From: Georgenia subflava
GTDB taxonomy: Bacteria; Actinomycetota; Actinomycetes; Actinomycetales; Actinomycetaceae
DNA: 64,000 nucleotides
Reading direction: 5' to 3'
Assembly (NCBI RefSeq): GCF_009193155.1
Contig: NZ_VUKD01000001.1
Location: 186,001-250,000 of the forward strand
A model generated the notes under the pieces. The model was not told where the DNA came from and ran no database searches. It saw only the letters and a list, made by a program, of their open reading frames with translations. This document shows, one piece after another, positions 9,024 to 17,624 of the stretch (position 1 is the first letter of the stretch; each line of letters begins with the position of its first letter). A program made the position numbers and the translations under genes.

Positions 9024-11543
9024 TCAGGGCCGATAGCTGAAGACGTTCGTCTCGTCGGCGAGGTAGATGGTTCCGTCAGGCGCGACGGCGGAGTGGCGCG
9101 CACCGTCGCCGACGAGCGTGACGAACCGCTCGGTCTGCGGGTCGAACGAGAACAGGCGCCCGTCGGCGTTGCCGTACAGCTTGCCGTCCGGGTGCAGGTA
9201 CAGCTCGCTCAGCCGGCCCCAGTCGTTGCTCGCTCGCGCGGGCGTCTTCACGCTCCGGACCACGTCGTGCGTGGCGGTGTCGTACTGGAAGAGCGTGCCG
9301 TCGCTCGCCAGTCCCCACAACCGTCCGTCCCTGTCGAAGGTGAGGGCATGGATCACCTCGGCACCTTCGGCCACCACCGAGTGCGTGACGAGCCGGTCAC
9401 GCCGGGCGTCCCACACGAAGAGCTCGGCCTCGTCCTGCGTCGGGTCGGTGGAGAGGCCGCCGTGGATCCCGGTCCCGCCGAAGATCAGTCCGTCTCGGTA
9501 GGCGAGGGCGGTCACGCTCTGGTCCGGGACGAGGTTGCGGTGCACCTCGAACTTCCCGTTGGCCGGGTTGAAGAGCGTGAGCGCACCACCCAGCTCGCCG
9601 TAGTTCGGGATCGTTCCCGCAGCGACCCGCGACCCTGCCGAGACCATGGCGAGCGGGCGGTCCTGACCGTGCTCCCCGCGGCCCAGGCTGAACAGGTGCG
9701 TGGGGCTGACACCCCACTCCCACTGCTGGTTCGGCTGGGCGACGTAGAACTCGGCGCCGGGGTAGGTGCCGACCACCGTGCGGTTGCGGTGCGCGACGAT
9801 GCTGTCGGCCTGCTTGGGGCCGCTGAGCTGCTCGAGCGTGCCCGTCGAGGTGTCCACGCGGGCCATGACGCCGGAGCTGAGGTAGGCGCCGAAGTAGACG
9901 TTCCCGTCGCCGCCGTGCCCGACCGAGTGGACCGTGGCGGGGGCGCCGACGATTCCTGGGGTCATGACGGTGCCCACGCCGGTGCCGAGGTGCTGGCGCC
10001 ACACGCGCCCGTCCACCCGTATGCCGACGAGGCTGTCGCCGGGCAGCCCCTCGGTGCCCAGCTCGACGAGCGCGAGGTCGTTCGTGCCGTCGAGCTCGCC
10101 GGCGAGGTCGCCGGACTCCCAGCCGATGTCGGTGACCTCGCGGGTGGCCACGTCGAGGGCGCGCACGGTCCCGTCGACGGTGAACAGCATCCGACCGTCC
10201 GCCTCGTCCGCGGTCCACTGGCCGGTGACGCCCTCGAGCGGCTCGAGCCACCTGCGAGCGGTGAGGTCGTAGACGGCGGTGTTCGCCGCACCGGCAGGTG
10301 AGTAGCTGACCAGCACGAGGTCGCCGTGCTGCTCCACGCGCGTGATGAAGTCGGCCTGCTCGGCCACGTCCGCCGGAAGTGCCATCTCGGTCACCGTGCC
10401 GGTGACGGGATCGAGCTCGAGCAGGTGCGGGGTGGTGCCGGTACCGACCCAGAGCTTGCCGTCGACCATGTCGAAGCCCCAGGCGTAGGCGGAGCCGTCG
10501 TCGACCATGCTGCCGTAGTCGCGGATCTCCCCGGTGGTCAGGTCGTAGGAGAAGACCTTGGCGTTGGGATAGGTGCTGCCGTAGAGGACGCCGTCCTCGA
10601 TGACGAGGCTGCGCAGGAGGGACTCGCCGGCGATCCGGCCGGCCAGGCGCTCGACCTCCTGGGTCTGCGGGTCGTAGCGCCACAGCGTGCCGTCGTTCGG
10701 GCCCCGCACGCTGAAGTAGACCGAGTCGTCGTCGGCCACCACGACGGAGGCCGCGATCGAGTAACCGTCCATGTCGTGGCTGTCCACCAGCTCACCGGTG
10801 CGCAGGTCCACGACGTTGAGGCTCACGGGCTGACCGTCCGAGAAGACGTAGGCGAGCGGGGTGCCGTCGGCGAGCACGTCCACCTCCGCGAGCCGCACGT
10901 TCGGGCTGTAGAACGCAGGCCCGAGATCGGTGATGTCGAGCGGGCCGTGGGTGTGCTCCAGCCGCACCTCGTCGACGTAGTACGTCGAGACCCGGGCGAT
11001 CGTGGAGTACAGGTACACGGAGGCCGTGGCCGCGCCCTCCGGGGCAGTGACGTCGAGAACCAGCTCCGACCACTCCCCCACCGGCTGGCCGGAGAAGTGC
11101 TGGAACTCCACGTCGAGCTCGGCGCCGTCCGCGTCGTGGAAGTAGACGTAGACCGTCGGCGTCCCCGTCTCGACGAGAGCCTGGAGCGAGAGCTGGTAGG
11201 AGTGGCCCGCCTGCACCGTCATCGGGTCGCTCATCAGGCCGTAGGACCGCGTGGCCTCCGGGTCGACGAACCGGAGGCTGCGCTCCCCCGCGAAGACGGG
11301 ATCCTCGACGAGGACCGAGCCGCCGAGGTCGCCGCCGCGCTGCGACCAGCCGGGGATGCCGCCGTCGACCGGGGCGTCCTCGAAACCTCCGTTGACGGGC
11401 CCGGGCGACAGCTCCGCGGGGTCGCCGGTCGCGGCGCCTGCCGGCAGAGCCAGGGCCGCCGGGACCATCAGGGCGAGGCCGGCGAGGAGCACCCCCCACC
11501 GCCGTCGGGTGGGGCGAAGGGCAGGTGGGCGCTTGTCATCCAT
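9024..11543 (-). CDS. Secreted CBM-like plus beta-propeller protein 3
   Basis: 839 residues from ATG at 11543 after GGAGAGG (6 nt). An in-frame ATG 21 nt upstream has no RBS. Signal peptide at about 1-42 (PTRRRWG, then a Leu/Ala core ending LPAGAAT). A CBM4/9-like domain follows at about 50-205 ('NGGFEDAP' to 'STYYVDEVRLEH'), then propeller blades to the C-terminus. The signature shared with paralogs 1 and 2 is QSVTALAYRDGLIFGGTG, then GGLSTDP and ELFVWD. The last blade ends 'DETNVFSYRP', with no anchor or sorting signal. It is transcribed from its own regulated promoter (11598-11626). Domain architecture matches protein 1 more closely than protein 2. The substrate is unknown. Confidence 0.85.
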   Translation of the reverse strand: MDDKRPPALRPTRRRWGVLLAGLALMVPAALALPAGAATGDPAELSPGPVNGGFEDAPVDGGIPGWSQRGGDLGGSVLVEDPVFAGERSLRFVDPEATRSYGLMSDPMTVQAGHSYQLSLQALVETGTPTVYVYFHDADGAELDVEFQHFSGQPVGEWSELVLDVTAPEGAATASVYLYSTIARVSTYYVDEVRLEHTHGPLDITDLGPAFYSPNVRLAEVDVLADGTPLAYVFSDGQPVSLNVVDLRTGELVDSHDMDGYSIAASVVVADDDSVYFSVRGPNDGTLWRYDPQTQEVERLAGRIAGESLLRSLVIEDGVLYGSTYPNAKVFSYDLTTGEIRDYGSMVDDGSAYAWGFDMVDGKLWVGTGTTPHLLELDPVTGTVTEMALPADVAEQADFITRVEQHGDLVLVSYSPAGAANTAVYDLTARRWLEPLEGVTGQWTADEADGRMLFTVDGTVRALDVATREVTDIGWESGDLAGELDGTNDLALVELGTEGLPGDSLVGIRVDGRVWRQHLGTGVGTVMTPGIVGAPATVHSVGHGGDGNVYFGAYLSSGVMARVDTSTGTLEQLSGPKQADSIVAHRNRTVVGTYPGAEFYVAQPNQQWEWGVSPTHLFSLGRGEHGQDRPLAMVSAGSRVAAGTIPNYGELGGALTLFNPANGKFEVHRNLVPDQSVTALAYRDGLIFGGTGIHGGLSTDPTQDEAELFVWDARRDRLVTHSVVAEGAEVIHALTFDRDGRLWGLASDGTLFQYDTATHDVVRSVKTPARASNDWGRLSELYLHPDGKLYGNADGRLFSFDPQTERFVTLVGDGARHSAVAPDGTIYLADETNVFSYRP

Positions 11544-11597
11544 GAGAGACCTCTCCAGCAACATCGGTGTCGGGACGGATCGCGAGGAAGCGACGCG

Positions 11598-11626
11598 AAC
11601 CTATTGCAACCGATTGCAGGAGTCAA
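11598..11626 (-). promoter_or_regulatory. Promoter of propeller gene 3 with operator in the spacer
   Basis: On the minus strand: -35 TTGACT (11621-11626), 17-bp spacer, -10 TAGGTT (11598-11603). The spacer contains the LacI-type palindrome TGCAACCGATTGCA at 11605-11618. It is the clearest promoter-operator unit of the regulon. The 157 bp to its right, up to the aldolase stop at 11776, hold no gene; they contain two copies of CACGGCGGCGCCGCC. Confidence 0.8.
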
Positions 11627-11775
11627 GGGTGGGCCCACGGCGGCGCCGCCGCGCGCAGGGCACCACCGAGGGCGCCTGCCCGTCGACCACCTGCGGGCCG
11701 TCGAGCTGGTCATCGCCACGCCAGAGCCACGGCGGCGCCGCCACGCCAGGCGTGACGGCGCCGTGAAGCCAGCTC

Positions 11776-12840
11776 TCAGGCCAGCCACTCCTCGACGTGG
11801 GTGGCGACGAAGCCCTCGTCGAGCAGGTCGGGGTGACGCTCGCGCACGGTGGCGATCAGCTCGGCCTGCCCGGGCGAGAGGACGTCGGGCCCGAGGCACC
11901 GTGCGGTGCGCACGAGGCCCTGCTGGCGCAGCACCTCGTTGACTCCCGGCACGCACCCGGCGAAGTCGTTGTCGACGTCGAACACCGCGGCGTTGACGTC
12001 GACGAGGGCCGACGCGTCCGCGAGGAGGTCGACCGGGACGGCTCCTTCCGCCGTCGCCGCCCGGACCTTCTCCAGCAGCTGGACCGCGGCCCGGGTGCCG
12101 ACCGCCCACTGCCCGAGGAGTCCGCCGGCCGCGCGTACCTCGCGAACCGTGCCGCCGACCTCGCGCCGGTACGGCGTGATCAGGTCGTGGACGATGGTGT
12201 CGTCGTTCCCGGTGAGCACCACGACGTCGTCCCAGCGGTCGTGCTCGAGGAGGGTCTGGACGACGTCGTTGGTGCGGTACCTGTCGAACGGTGCGGTCTT
12301 GACCGCGACGACGGACTCGAGGTCGAAGAGCCGGCGCCAGTAGTCGCGGCCGAGTCTGCGCCCGCCCACGCTCTCCTGGAGGTAGAACCCCATGGTCGGC
12401 AGCACCTCGCCGACGGCGCGGGCGCGGTCCAGCAGCGCCTCCTCGGTCACCTCGGCCATGCCCCACCCGCACAGCAGCGCGGCCTGGTAGCCGGCAGCAG
12501 CGGCGATCTCGGCCTCGGCGACGGCGTCCGCGGTGTCGCCGGTGAGCCCTGCCACCAGGAGCGCGTCACCGCCGGCCGCCGCCACCTCCGACGCGGCGAG
12601 GCGCCAGACCTCCTCGAGGAGGCCGCGGTCGTCGTGCAGCTCGAACTGGCTGGTGTGCACGCCCACCGCCATCCCGTGCGCCCCGGCCGCGAGGTAGTAC
12701 CGGGTCAGGGCCCGCTGGGCCCGCAGGTCCACCGCACCGCCGTCGTCGAGCGCCAGCGGGTGCGCCGGGATGACGACGCCGGAACGCAGCCGCCGGGTCA
12801 GGACGTCGGAGCGCAGCGGTTCGGTCAGGACGCCGGCCAT
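11776..12840 (-). CDS. DapA/N-acetylneuraminate lyase-family aldolase
   Basis: 354 residues. A TIM-barrel class I aldolase of the dihydrodipicolinate synthase family. The family expects a Schiff-base Lys; K181 in VVAVKTAPF fits, with Tyr153 (MGFYLQ) as the likely partner. It is longer than DapA (about 290), with a C-terminal helical extension. Members of this branch cleave or dehydrate 2-keto sugar acids rather than make lysine precursors. The start ATG (12840) shares its A with the TGA of the upstream dehydrogenase, so the two are translationally coupled. It is the last gene of the Nramp-dehydrogenase-aldolase operon. The likely substrate is a keto-sugar acid; which one cannot be read from sequence. 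Confidence 0.85.
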   Translation of the reverse strand: MAGVLTEPLRSDVLTRRLRSGVVIPAHPLALDDGGAVDLRAQRALTRYYLAAGAHGMAVGVHTSQFELHDDRGLLEEVWRLAASEVAAAGGDALLVAGLTGDTADAVAEAEIAAAAGYQAALLCGWGMAEVTEEALLDRARAVGEVLPTMGFYLQESVGGRRLGRDYWRRLFDLESVVAVKTAPFDRYRTNDVVQTLLEHDRWDDVVVLTGNDDTIVHDLITPYRREVGGTVREVRAAGGLLGQWAVGTRAAVQLLEKVRAATAEGAVPVDLLADASALVDVNAAVFDVDNDFAGCVPGVNEVLRQQGLVRTARCLGPDVLSPGQAELIATVRERHPDLLDEGFVATHVEEWLA

Positions 12841-13895
12841 CAGTACTTGCCCTCCCGCTGCTGGAACTTCGTGGCCTTGCCGAGCTGTCGGCCGCCGTCG
12901 GCGACCCACTGGCCCACCCAGCGCACGAGCCGGCGCAGCGGCACGCTCGGGTAGCCGTACCGCTCGTGGCACTCGGACGCGTCGTTGAGCAAGGCGTCGT
13001 CGGACTCGGTGCCGGTGAAGGTCACCTCGGCGTCCATCTCCTCCGCCAGCCAGGTGGCCAGGCGCCGCACCGAGACCGTCTCCGGGCCGGTCGCGTTGAG
13101 GATGTGCGGCGGGACGGCGGCCAGCTCGAGGCTGCGCAGCGCCCAGGCGTTGACGTCGCCCTGCCACGCCACGTTGACCGCCGGCATGGTGACGTCGACC
13201 GGCTCGCCGGCGGCGATCTTCACGGCGATGTCGGCGATGACGCCGTAGCGCAGCTCGCACGCGTAGTTGAGCCGGAAGATCGTCGTCGGGGTGCCCCACT
13301 CGTGGGCGGCGTTGGTGAAGATCCGCTCCCGCGCCAGGCAGGACTGGGCGTACTCCCCCACCGGGGCGGCCGGCTCGGACTCGAGCGACCCGCCGTGCGC
13401 CAGCGGCGAGAGCGGGTAGACGTTCCCGGTGGAGTACACCACCGAGGGCACGCCGCGGTAGCGGTCGGCCACCAGGGCGGGCATCGCGGCGTTGGACCAC
13501 CAGGTGCGGTGCTCCTGGCCGGTGGTGCCGAACTTCATGGCGGCGAGGTAGAACATCGCGGCGGCGTCGGGCAGGTCGCGGTACGAGGTCGGTTCGGCGA
13601 GGTCGGCGGAGCGCACCTCGATGCCCTGCTCGCCGAGCTCCTCGCGCACGGCGGCGTCGGAGAAGCGCGAGACGGCGATGACCCGGGCGTCCGAGCCGAC
13701 GTCGACCAGCGCCCGACGCGCCATGCGCGCCATCGTCGGGCCGATCTTGCCGCCGGCACCGAGCAGGACGATGTCGCCGCCCGCCGCGGCGAGCGCCTCC
13801 CCGACTCCGGGCGACGGCCGGGAGAGCAGCTCGTCGAGGGCGCTCTCGTCGGTGGGTGCTGCAGTCGCCGGGGCGACGGTGGTGGAGCTGGTCAC
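12840..13895 (-). CDS. NAD(P)-dependent epimerase/dehydratase-family protein (extended SDR)
   Basis: 351 residues from GTG 13895, which overlaps the upstream stop by 4 bp (GTGA). A Rossmann glycine motif GAGGKIG is at 46-52, then a conserved STGNVYPLS segment and GEYAQSCLARE. In the canonical YxxxK pair the Lys position reads Cys here (YAQSC), so the catalytic pair is atypical. The N-terminal 38 residues are an Ser/Thr/Ala-rich extension. Similar dehydrogenases sit beside DapA-like aldolases in sugar-acid pathways, where one oxidises or epimerises the sugar and the other cleaves the keto product; that role is inferred here. Translation is coupled on both sides, so the three proteins are probably made in fixed ratio. 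Confidence 0.82.
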   Translation of the reverse strand: MTSSTTVAPATAAPTDESALDELLSRPSPGVGEALAAAGGDIVLLGAGGKIGPTMARMARRALVDVGSDARVIAVSRFSDAAVREELGEQGIEVRSADLAEPTSYRDLPDAAAMFYLAAMKFGTTGQEHRTWWSNAAMPALVADRYRGVPSVVYSTGNVYPLSPLAHGGSLESEPAAPVGEYAQSCLARERIFTNAAHEWGTPTTIFRLNYACELRYGVIADIAVKIAAGEPVDVTMPAVNVAWQGDVNAWALRSLELAAVPPHILNATGPETVSVRRLATWLAEEMDAEVTFTGTESDDALLNDASECHERYGYPSVPLRRLVRWVGQWVADGGRQLGKATKFQQREGKY

Positions 13896-15109
13896 AGCAG
13901 GTTCCTCACGTAGTTGATGGCGAGCAGGAGCAGGAAGAGGACGCCGACCACGGCGAGCACGAGCTGCGGGGTGCCGATGGCGAGGCGGCCGCGGTCGCGG
14001 TGGCGGGCCAGGGCGACGAGCACGACGCCGATGAGCGGGACGACGAAGATGGTGACCGCCTGGGCGGTGAGGATGAGCTGGACCGGGATCCCGCCGAAGA
14101 CGACGGCGACCACGCCGCCGAGCACCAGGACGAAGGTGATGCAGAGCTTGACCCTGCGCGAGTCCAGTCCGCCGCCCTCGATGCCGAGCGCCCCGGCCAG
14201 CATGCTGCCGCCGATGGTGCTGTTGCCGATGAGGGAGGAGAACGCCGCGGCCCACAGGCCCAGGGCGAACAGGATCGAGGCCCAGCGTCCCACGGACGGC
14301 TCGAGGATGGTCGCCATGTCCGCCGGCGAGGAGACGCTCACGCCGGCGGGGTTCAGCACGGCCGCGGCGGCGATCATGATGATGACGGAGAGGGTGCCCA
14401 GGATCAGGGTGCCGACGACGGCGTCGCGGCGGGCGACCTTGTAGTCGTCGATCCCCCAGCCCTTCTCGCGCACGAGCTGGATCTGGTAGAACGCGCCGAC
14501 CACCGAGAAGGTGGTGGCCACGACGCCGACCACGAGCGCCGCGGAGCCCTGCGGGAACGAGGGCACGAGCCCGGCGAGCACGGCGCCGAGGTCGGGCCTG
14601 GCGACGATCGCGGTGATGATGAAGATCGCCAGCATCACCAGGATGATGACGATCATCGTGCGCTCGAGGTGCTTGTAGAAGGAGGGGAGCCAGAGGAAGC
14701 CGATGGCGATGGCGGTGAAGATCGCTGCGAACAGCGCCGTGCTGCCGCCGAAGAGGACGTTGCTCGCCGCGCCGGTCCCGACCGAGTTGCCGGCCTGGAA
14801 GGAGGTGGCGACGAGGAAGGCGCCGATGCCGACGAGCACCCCGACCACGCGGCCCATGCGCCGGGTCACCGTCTGGATGGGCCCGACGTCGGTCGACAGC
14901 CCGATGCGGACCGAGAGGTCGACGAAGCAGAGCATGAGGATCGTGGCGATCACCGGCGCCCAGACGAGGTCGTAGGCGAACTGCGCCCCCATCGAGCTGG
15001 CCGTGGTGATGCTGCCCGGCCCGAAGACCAGGGCGGCAGTGACGAACGCGGGACCGAGCCGGCCGGGCACGCGGGTGCGCCGGTCGACCGAGGTGGAGGT
15101 GGCAGCCAT
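13892..15109 (-). CDS. Nramp-fold membrane transporter lacking canonical metal motifs
   Basis: 405 residues, about eleven hydrophobic segments, with overall similarity to the Nramp (SLC11) family. The TM1 motif that should read DPGN is GPGS (residues 30-33). The TM6 MPHN motif aligns to SVVG within TTFSVVGAFYQIQ (about 199-211). These are the residues that bind Mn/Fe in known Nramps, so metal transport is doubtful. As first gene of an operon for an aldolase and a dehydrogenase it may instead import an organic substrate, since Nramp shares the LeuT fold (inference). The start is ATG 15109 after GAGAAAAGG; a GTG at 15142 lies upstream of that RBS, inside the operator, and was rejected. Confidence 0.8.
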   Translation of the reverse strand: MAATSTSVDRRTRVPGRLGPAFVTAALVFGPGSITTASSMGAQFAYDLVWAPVIATILMLCFVDLSVRIGLSTDVGPIQTVTRRMGRVVGVLVGIGAFLVATSFQAGNSVGTGAASNVLFGGSTALFAAIFTAIAIGFLWLPSFYKHLERTMIVIILVMLAIFIITAIVARPDLGAVLAGLVPSFPQGSAALVVGVVATTFSVVGAFYQIQLVREKGWGIDDYKVARRDAVVGTLILGTLSVIIMIAAAAVLNPAGVSVSSPADMATILEPSVGRWASILFALGLWAAAFSSLIGNSTIGGSMLAGALGIEGGGLDSRRVKLCITFVLVLGGVVAVVFGGIPVQLILTAQAVTIFVVPLIGVVLVALARHRDRGRLAIGTPQLVLAVVGVLFLLLLAINYVRNLL

Positions 15110-15133
15110 GGCAGAAAGCCTTTTCTCGAAGGT

Positions 15134-15172
15134 GTTTCGCACGAAACTAGGTCACAGGTCACACCACGTCAA
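15134..15172 (-). promoter_or_regulatory. Promoter and LacI-type operator of the Nramp-like operon
   Basis: On the minus strand: -35 TTGACG (15167-15172), 17-bp spacer, -10 TAGTTT (15144-15149). A perfect inverted repeat GTTTCG-CA-CGAAAC (15134-15147) overlaps the -10 and the expected start site. The spacer contains a tandem GGTCACA repeat (15150-15163). The divergent LacI gene at 15350 is the obvious regulator. This palindrome differs from the TGCAA-type operators to the left. Confidence 0.8.
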
Positions 15173-15349
15173 GAACCACGGCGAGCCGGTGGGCTCTGAC
15201 CTCCGCGGTTCCAGCATCGGAGCTGGGCAGACCCCGCGGAGTTCGGCGGCATCCGCGGAGCTCGAGGAACCCGTGGACCTCGGGCAGCCGCCCGGCCGGT
15301 TGGGGGCCGCGTGCCGGCGGCTCGCCGCGGTCTCGCTAGGGTTCCCGGC

Positions 15350-16369
15350 ATGGCCGTGAACCTGCGCGACGTCGCACGACGGGCGGGGGTCTCCACGCCC
15401 ACCGCCTCCCGGGTGCTCTCCGGCAGCGACTACCCGGTGGCGCCCGAGCTGCGCGAGCGGGTCGAGCAGGCCGCCCGTGAGCTCGACTACGTACCCAACG
15501 CCCAGGCCCAGGCGCTCCTGCGCGGGAACCCGCGCACGGTCGGGGTCCTCGTCGGCGAGGTCGACGACCCGTACTTCTCCGAGATCGTCAACGGCATCCA
15601 GGCCGTCGCCACGACCCACCACCTGCTGGTCACGATCTGCAACACCAAGCGCGACATCGACCGCGAGCTCGAGTACTTCCGGCTCCTGCAGGCGCACCGT
15701 ACCGGTGTGGTGATCATCGCCGGCTCCGGCCTGATCGACGACCGGTACACCGAGGCGATGACCGCCCGCACCCGGTCCTTCCAGCAGAGCGGCGGTCGCG
15801 TCGTCGCCATCGGCGACCCGCTCTTCGACGTCGACCGCGTCCTGGTGGACAACGCGCCCGGGGCACGCGAGCTGGGTGCGCACCTCGTCGGTCTGGGGCA
15901 CCGCGACGTCGCGATGCTGGCCGGCGCCGCGAACGTGGCCTCGACGGTCGAACGCGTCGCGGGGCTGCGCGAGGCGGTGGAGCGTGCGGGCGGGACGCTG
16001 CACGTTCGCCACGGCTCCCCCACCCGGGACGGCGGCTGGTCCGGCGCGGCGGAGGTGCTCGCCGCGCACCCGGAGGTCACCGCCCTCGTCGGGTCCGCCG
16101 ATCAGATGGCCATCGGTGCGCTCGCCCACCTGCGCGCGCAGGGACGCGCGGTGCCCGGCGAGGTGTCCGTGGCGGGGTTCAACGACATCGCGATCGCCAA
16201 GGATCTCGAGCCGTCGCTGACCACCGTCCGGCTGCCGCTGCAGGAGATGGGCAGGTCGGCCCTGGAGCTCGCCACCACCCCCGCGCCGGACGAGGAGTAC
16301 CTGGTGCGCACGCTCGCGACCGAGCTCGTGGTGCGCAGGTCGACGGCGGCGGCCCGCGACCGCGCCTGA
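15350..16369 (+). CDS. LacI-family transcriptional regulator
   Basis: 339 residues. The N-terminal LacI helix-turn-helix reads NLRDVARRAGVSTPTASRVL (about 4-23), followed by the hinge region and a periplasmic-binding-like sensor domain (VGVLVGEVDDPYFSEIVNGI onward, with the family's late GFNDIAIAK motif). Recognition-helix residues after 'VS' are T-P. ATG 15350 follows a modest AGGG. It is transcribed divergently from the Nramp-like operon, whose promoter carries the GTTTCG palindrome, so it most likely represses that operon and perhaps itself, with a pathway sugar as inducer. It might also control the TGCAA regulon, but no TGCAA operator lies near this gene. Confidence 0.9.
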   Translation: MAVNLRDVARRAGVSTPTASRVLSGSDYPVAPELRERVEQAARELDYVPNAQAQALLRGNPRTVGVLVGEVDDPYFSEIVNGIQAVATTHHLLVTICNTKRDIDRELEYFRLLQAHRTGVVIIAGSGLIDDRYTEAMTARTRSFQQSGGRVVAIGDPLFDVDRVLVDNAPGARELGAHLVGLGHRDVAMLAGAANVASTVERVAGLREAVERAGGTLHVRHGSPTRDGGWSGAAEVLAAHPEVTALVGSADQMAIGALAHLRAQGRAVPGEVSVAGFNDIAIAKDLEPSLTTVRLPLQEMGRSALELATTPAPDEEYLVRTLATELVVRRSTAAARDRA

Positions 16370-16385
16370 GACGAGCCGCGAGCGC

Positions 16386-17624
16386 TCAGGCGGTCCGCGG
16401 CCGCTGACCCCGGCGGGAGCGCCCGTGCACGAGGTGGTACAGCCCGGCGGCCAGGAGCACGACGCCGGCCATGGCCAGGTACATCGTCCGGAAGCTGGTG
16501 CCCTGGACGAGCCAGCCGAGCGCCACCGGTCCCAGCCCGGTGCCGATGTCGACCATGAAGAAGTACGTCGAGACCGCCAGGCCCATCCGGTGCGGTGCCA
16601 CCCGGGCGACCGCGATCGCCTGCCCGGCGGACATCAGGGTCCCGAAGCCCAGGCCCATGAGCGCACCGGCCAGCACGATCGCCGCCACGCCGGTGGCGAC
16701 CGCGAGGACCACGAGCCCGAGCACGAAGCTGACGATGGCCGGGTACATCACCAGGTTGTCGCCGCGGACGTCCTGCAGGCGTCCCACCACGAACCGGGAC
16801 ACGAACAGCACCCCGGCGTAGACGAGGAAGAACAGGCTGGCCGCCGCGGGGAGGCCCAGCTGCTCGGTGTAGGTGCTCAGGAACGTCAGGACGCCCGAGA
16901 AGCCGGCGCCCATGACGAGCATGAACGCGGCGAGCGGCAGCACCCGGCGATCGAGCAGGTCCGCAGGCCGGAAGCGACGGAGAGCGGCCCGGTGCTCGCC
17001 GGCGAGGACCGGCTCGGGCACCCGGAGGAACAGCGCCACTGCCAGCGCCGCGGCCGAGGCCACGACCGAGGCGGCGAACAGGGCCGTGTACCCGGACCGG
17101 TCGACGATCAGCAGCCCGAGGAACGGGCCGAGCGCGGTGCCGAGCGTCGTGCTCATCCCGAAGAAGCCGGTGCCCTCCCCGCGGCGCAGCGGCGGGATGA
17201 TGCTCTGCGCGATGGTGACCACCGCGGTGGTGCCGATGCCGAACGCCACCCCGTGCACGAACCGGACGACCAGCAGGAGCGTGAGGGTCGTGGCGAGGAA
17301 GTAGCTGAGGCTGGAGACGACGAAGACTCCGAGACAGACCAGGAGGATCCGTCGTCGGCCGACGAGCTCGACGAGGTTGCCCGCGAAGAGTCGTCCCGCC
17401 GTCGCCCCGACGACGAACATGCTGGCGGCGAGCCCCGCAGCGCTGTCCGAGGCGGCGAACCTCTCGACGGCGTACAGGGCCAGCGTCGTCATGAGCAGGT
17501 AGAACACCATCGCCATGAAGAGCGTGGTCACGGCGGCGAGGACGAAGTCCCGGGTCCACAGCGGCTCGGCCCCTGCCGTCCGCGACGACCCGCTCCTGCT
17601 CAACGAAGGACCCCCCGTCCTCAC
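16386..17624 (-). CDS. MFS transporter
   Basis: 412 residues with about twelve hydrophobic segments and the major-facilitator motif between TM2 and TM3 (GNLVELVGRRRILL, G-x3-D/E-x2-GRR type). The central loop is charged (PVLAGEHRAALRRF). GTG 17624 was taken as start with only a weak AGGA upstream. It is convergent with the LacI gene, with a 16-bp gap. The sequence resembles sugar or drug efflux MFS proteins; the substrate is not identifiable. It could export sugars or drugs and need not belong to the neighbouring pathway. Confidence 0.85.
   Translation of the reverse strand: MRTGGPSLSRSGSSRTAGAEPLWTRDFVLAAVTTLFMAMVFYLLMTTLALYAVERFAASDSAAGLAASMFVVGATAGRLFAGNLVELVGRRRILLVCLGVFVVSSLSYFLATTLTLLLVVRFVHGVAFGIGTTAVVTIAQSIIPPLRRGEGTGFFGMSTTLGTALGPFLGLLIVDRSGYTALFAASVVASAAALAVALFLRVPEPVLAGEHRAALRRFRPADLLDRRVLPLAAFMLVMGAGFSGVLTFLSTYTEQLGLPAAASLFFLVYAGVLFVSRFVVGRLQDVRGDNLVMYPAIVSFVLGLVVLAVATGVAAIVLAGALMGLGFGTLMSAGQAIAVARVAPHRMGLAVSTYFFMVDIGTGLGPVALGWLVQGTSFRTMYLAMAGVVLLAAGLYHLVHGRSRRGQRPRTA

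Noticed and set aside
6276-10301. Very long open frame (about 1340 codons) on the plus strand antisense to propeller genes 2 and 3
   Set aside because: It lacks any domain, has Arg/Asp/Val-rich composition typical of a shadow frame in GC-rich DNA, and crosses two real promoters.
15110-15142. Upstream GTG start for the Nramp-like gene at 15142
   Set aside because: It would place the start inside the operator and upstream of the GAGAAAAGG Shine-Dalgarno that serves ATG 15109.
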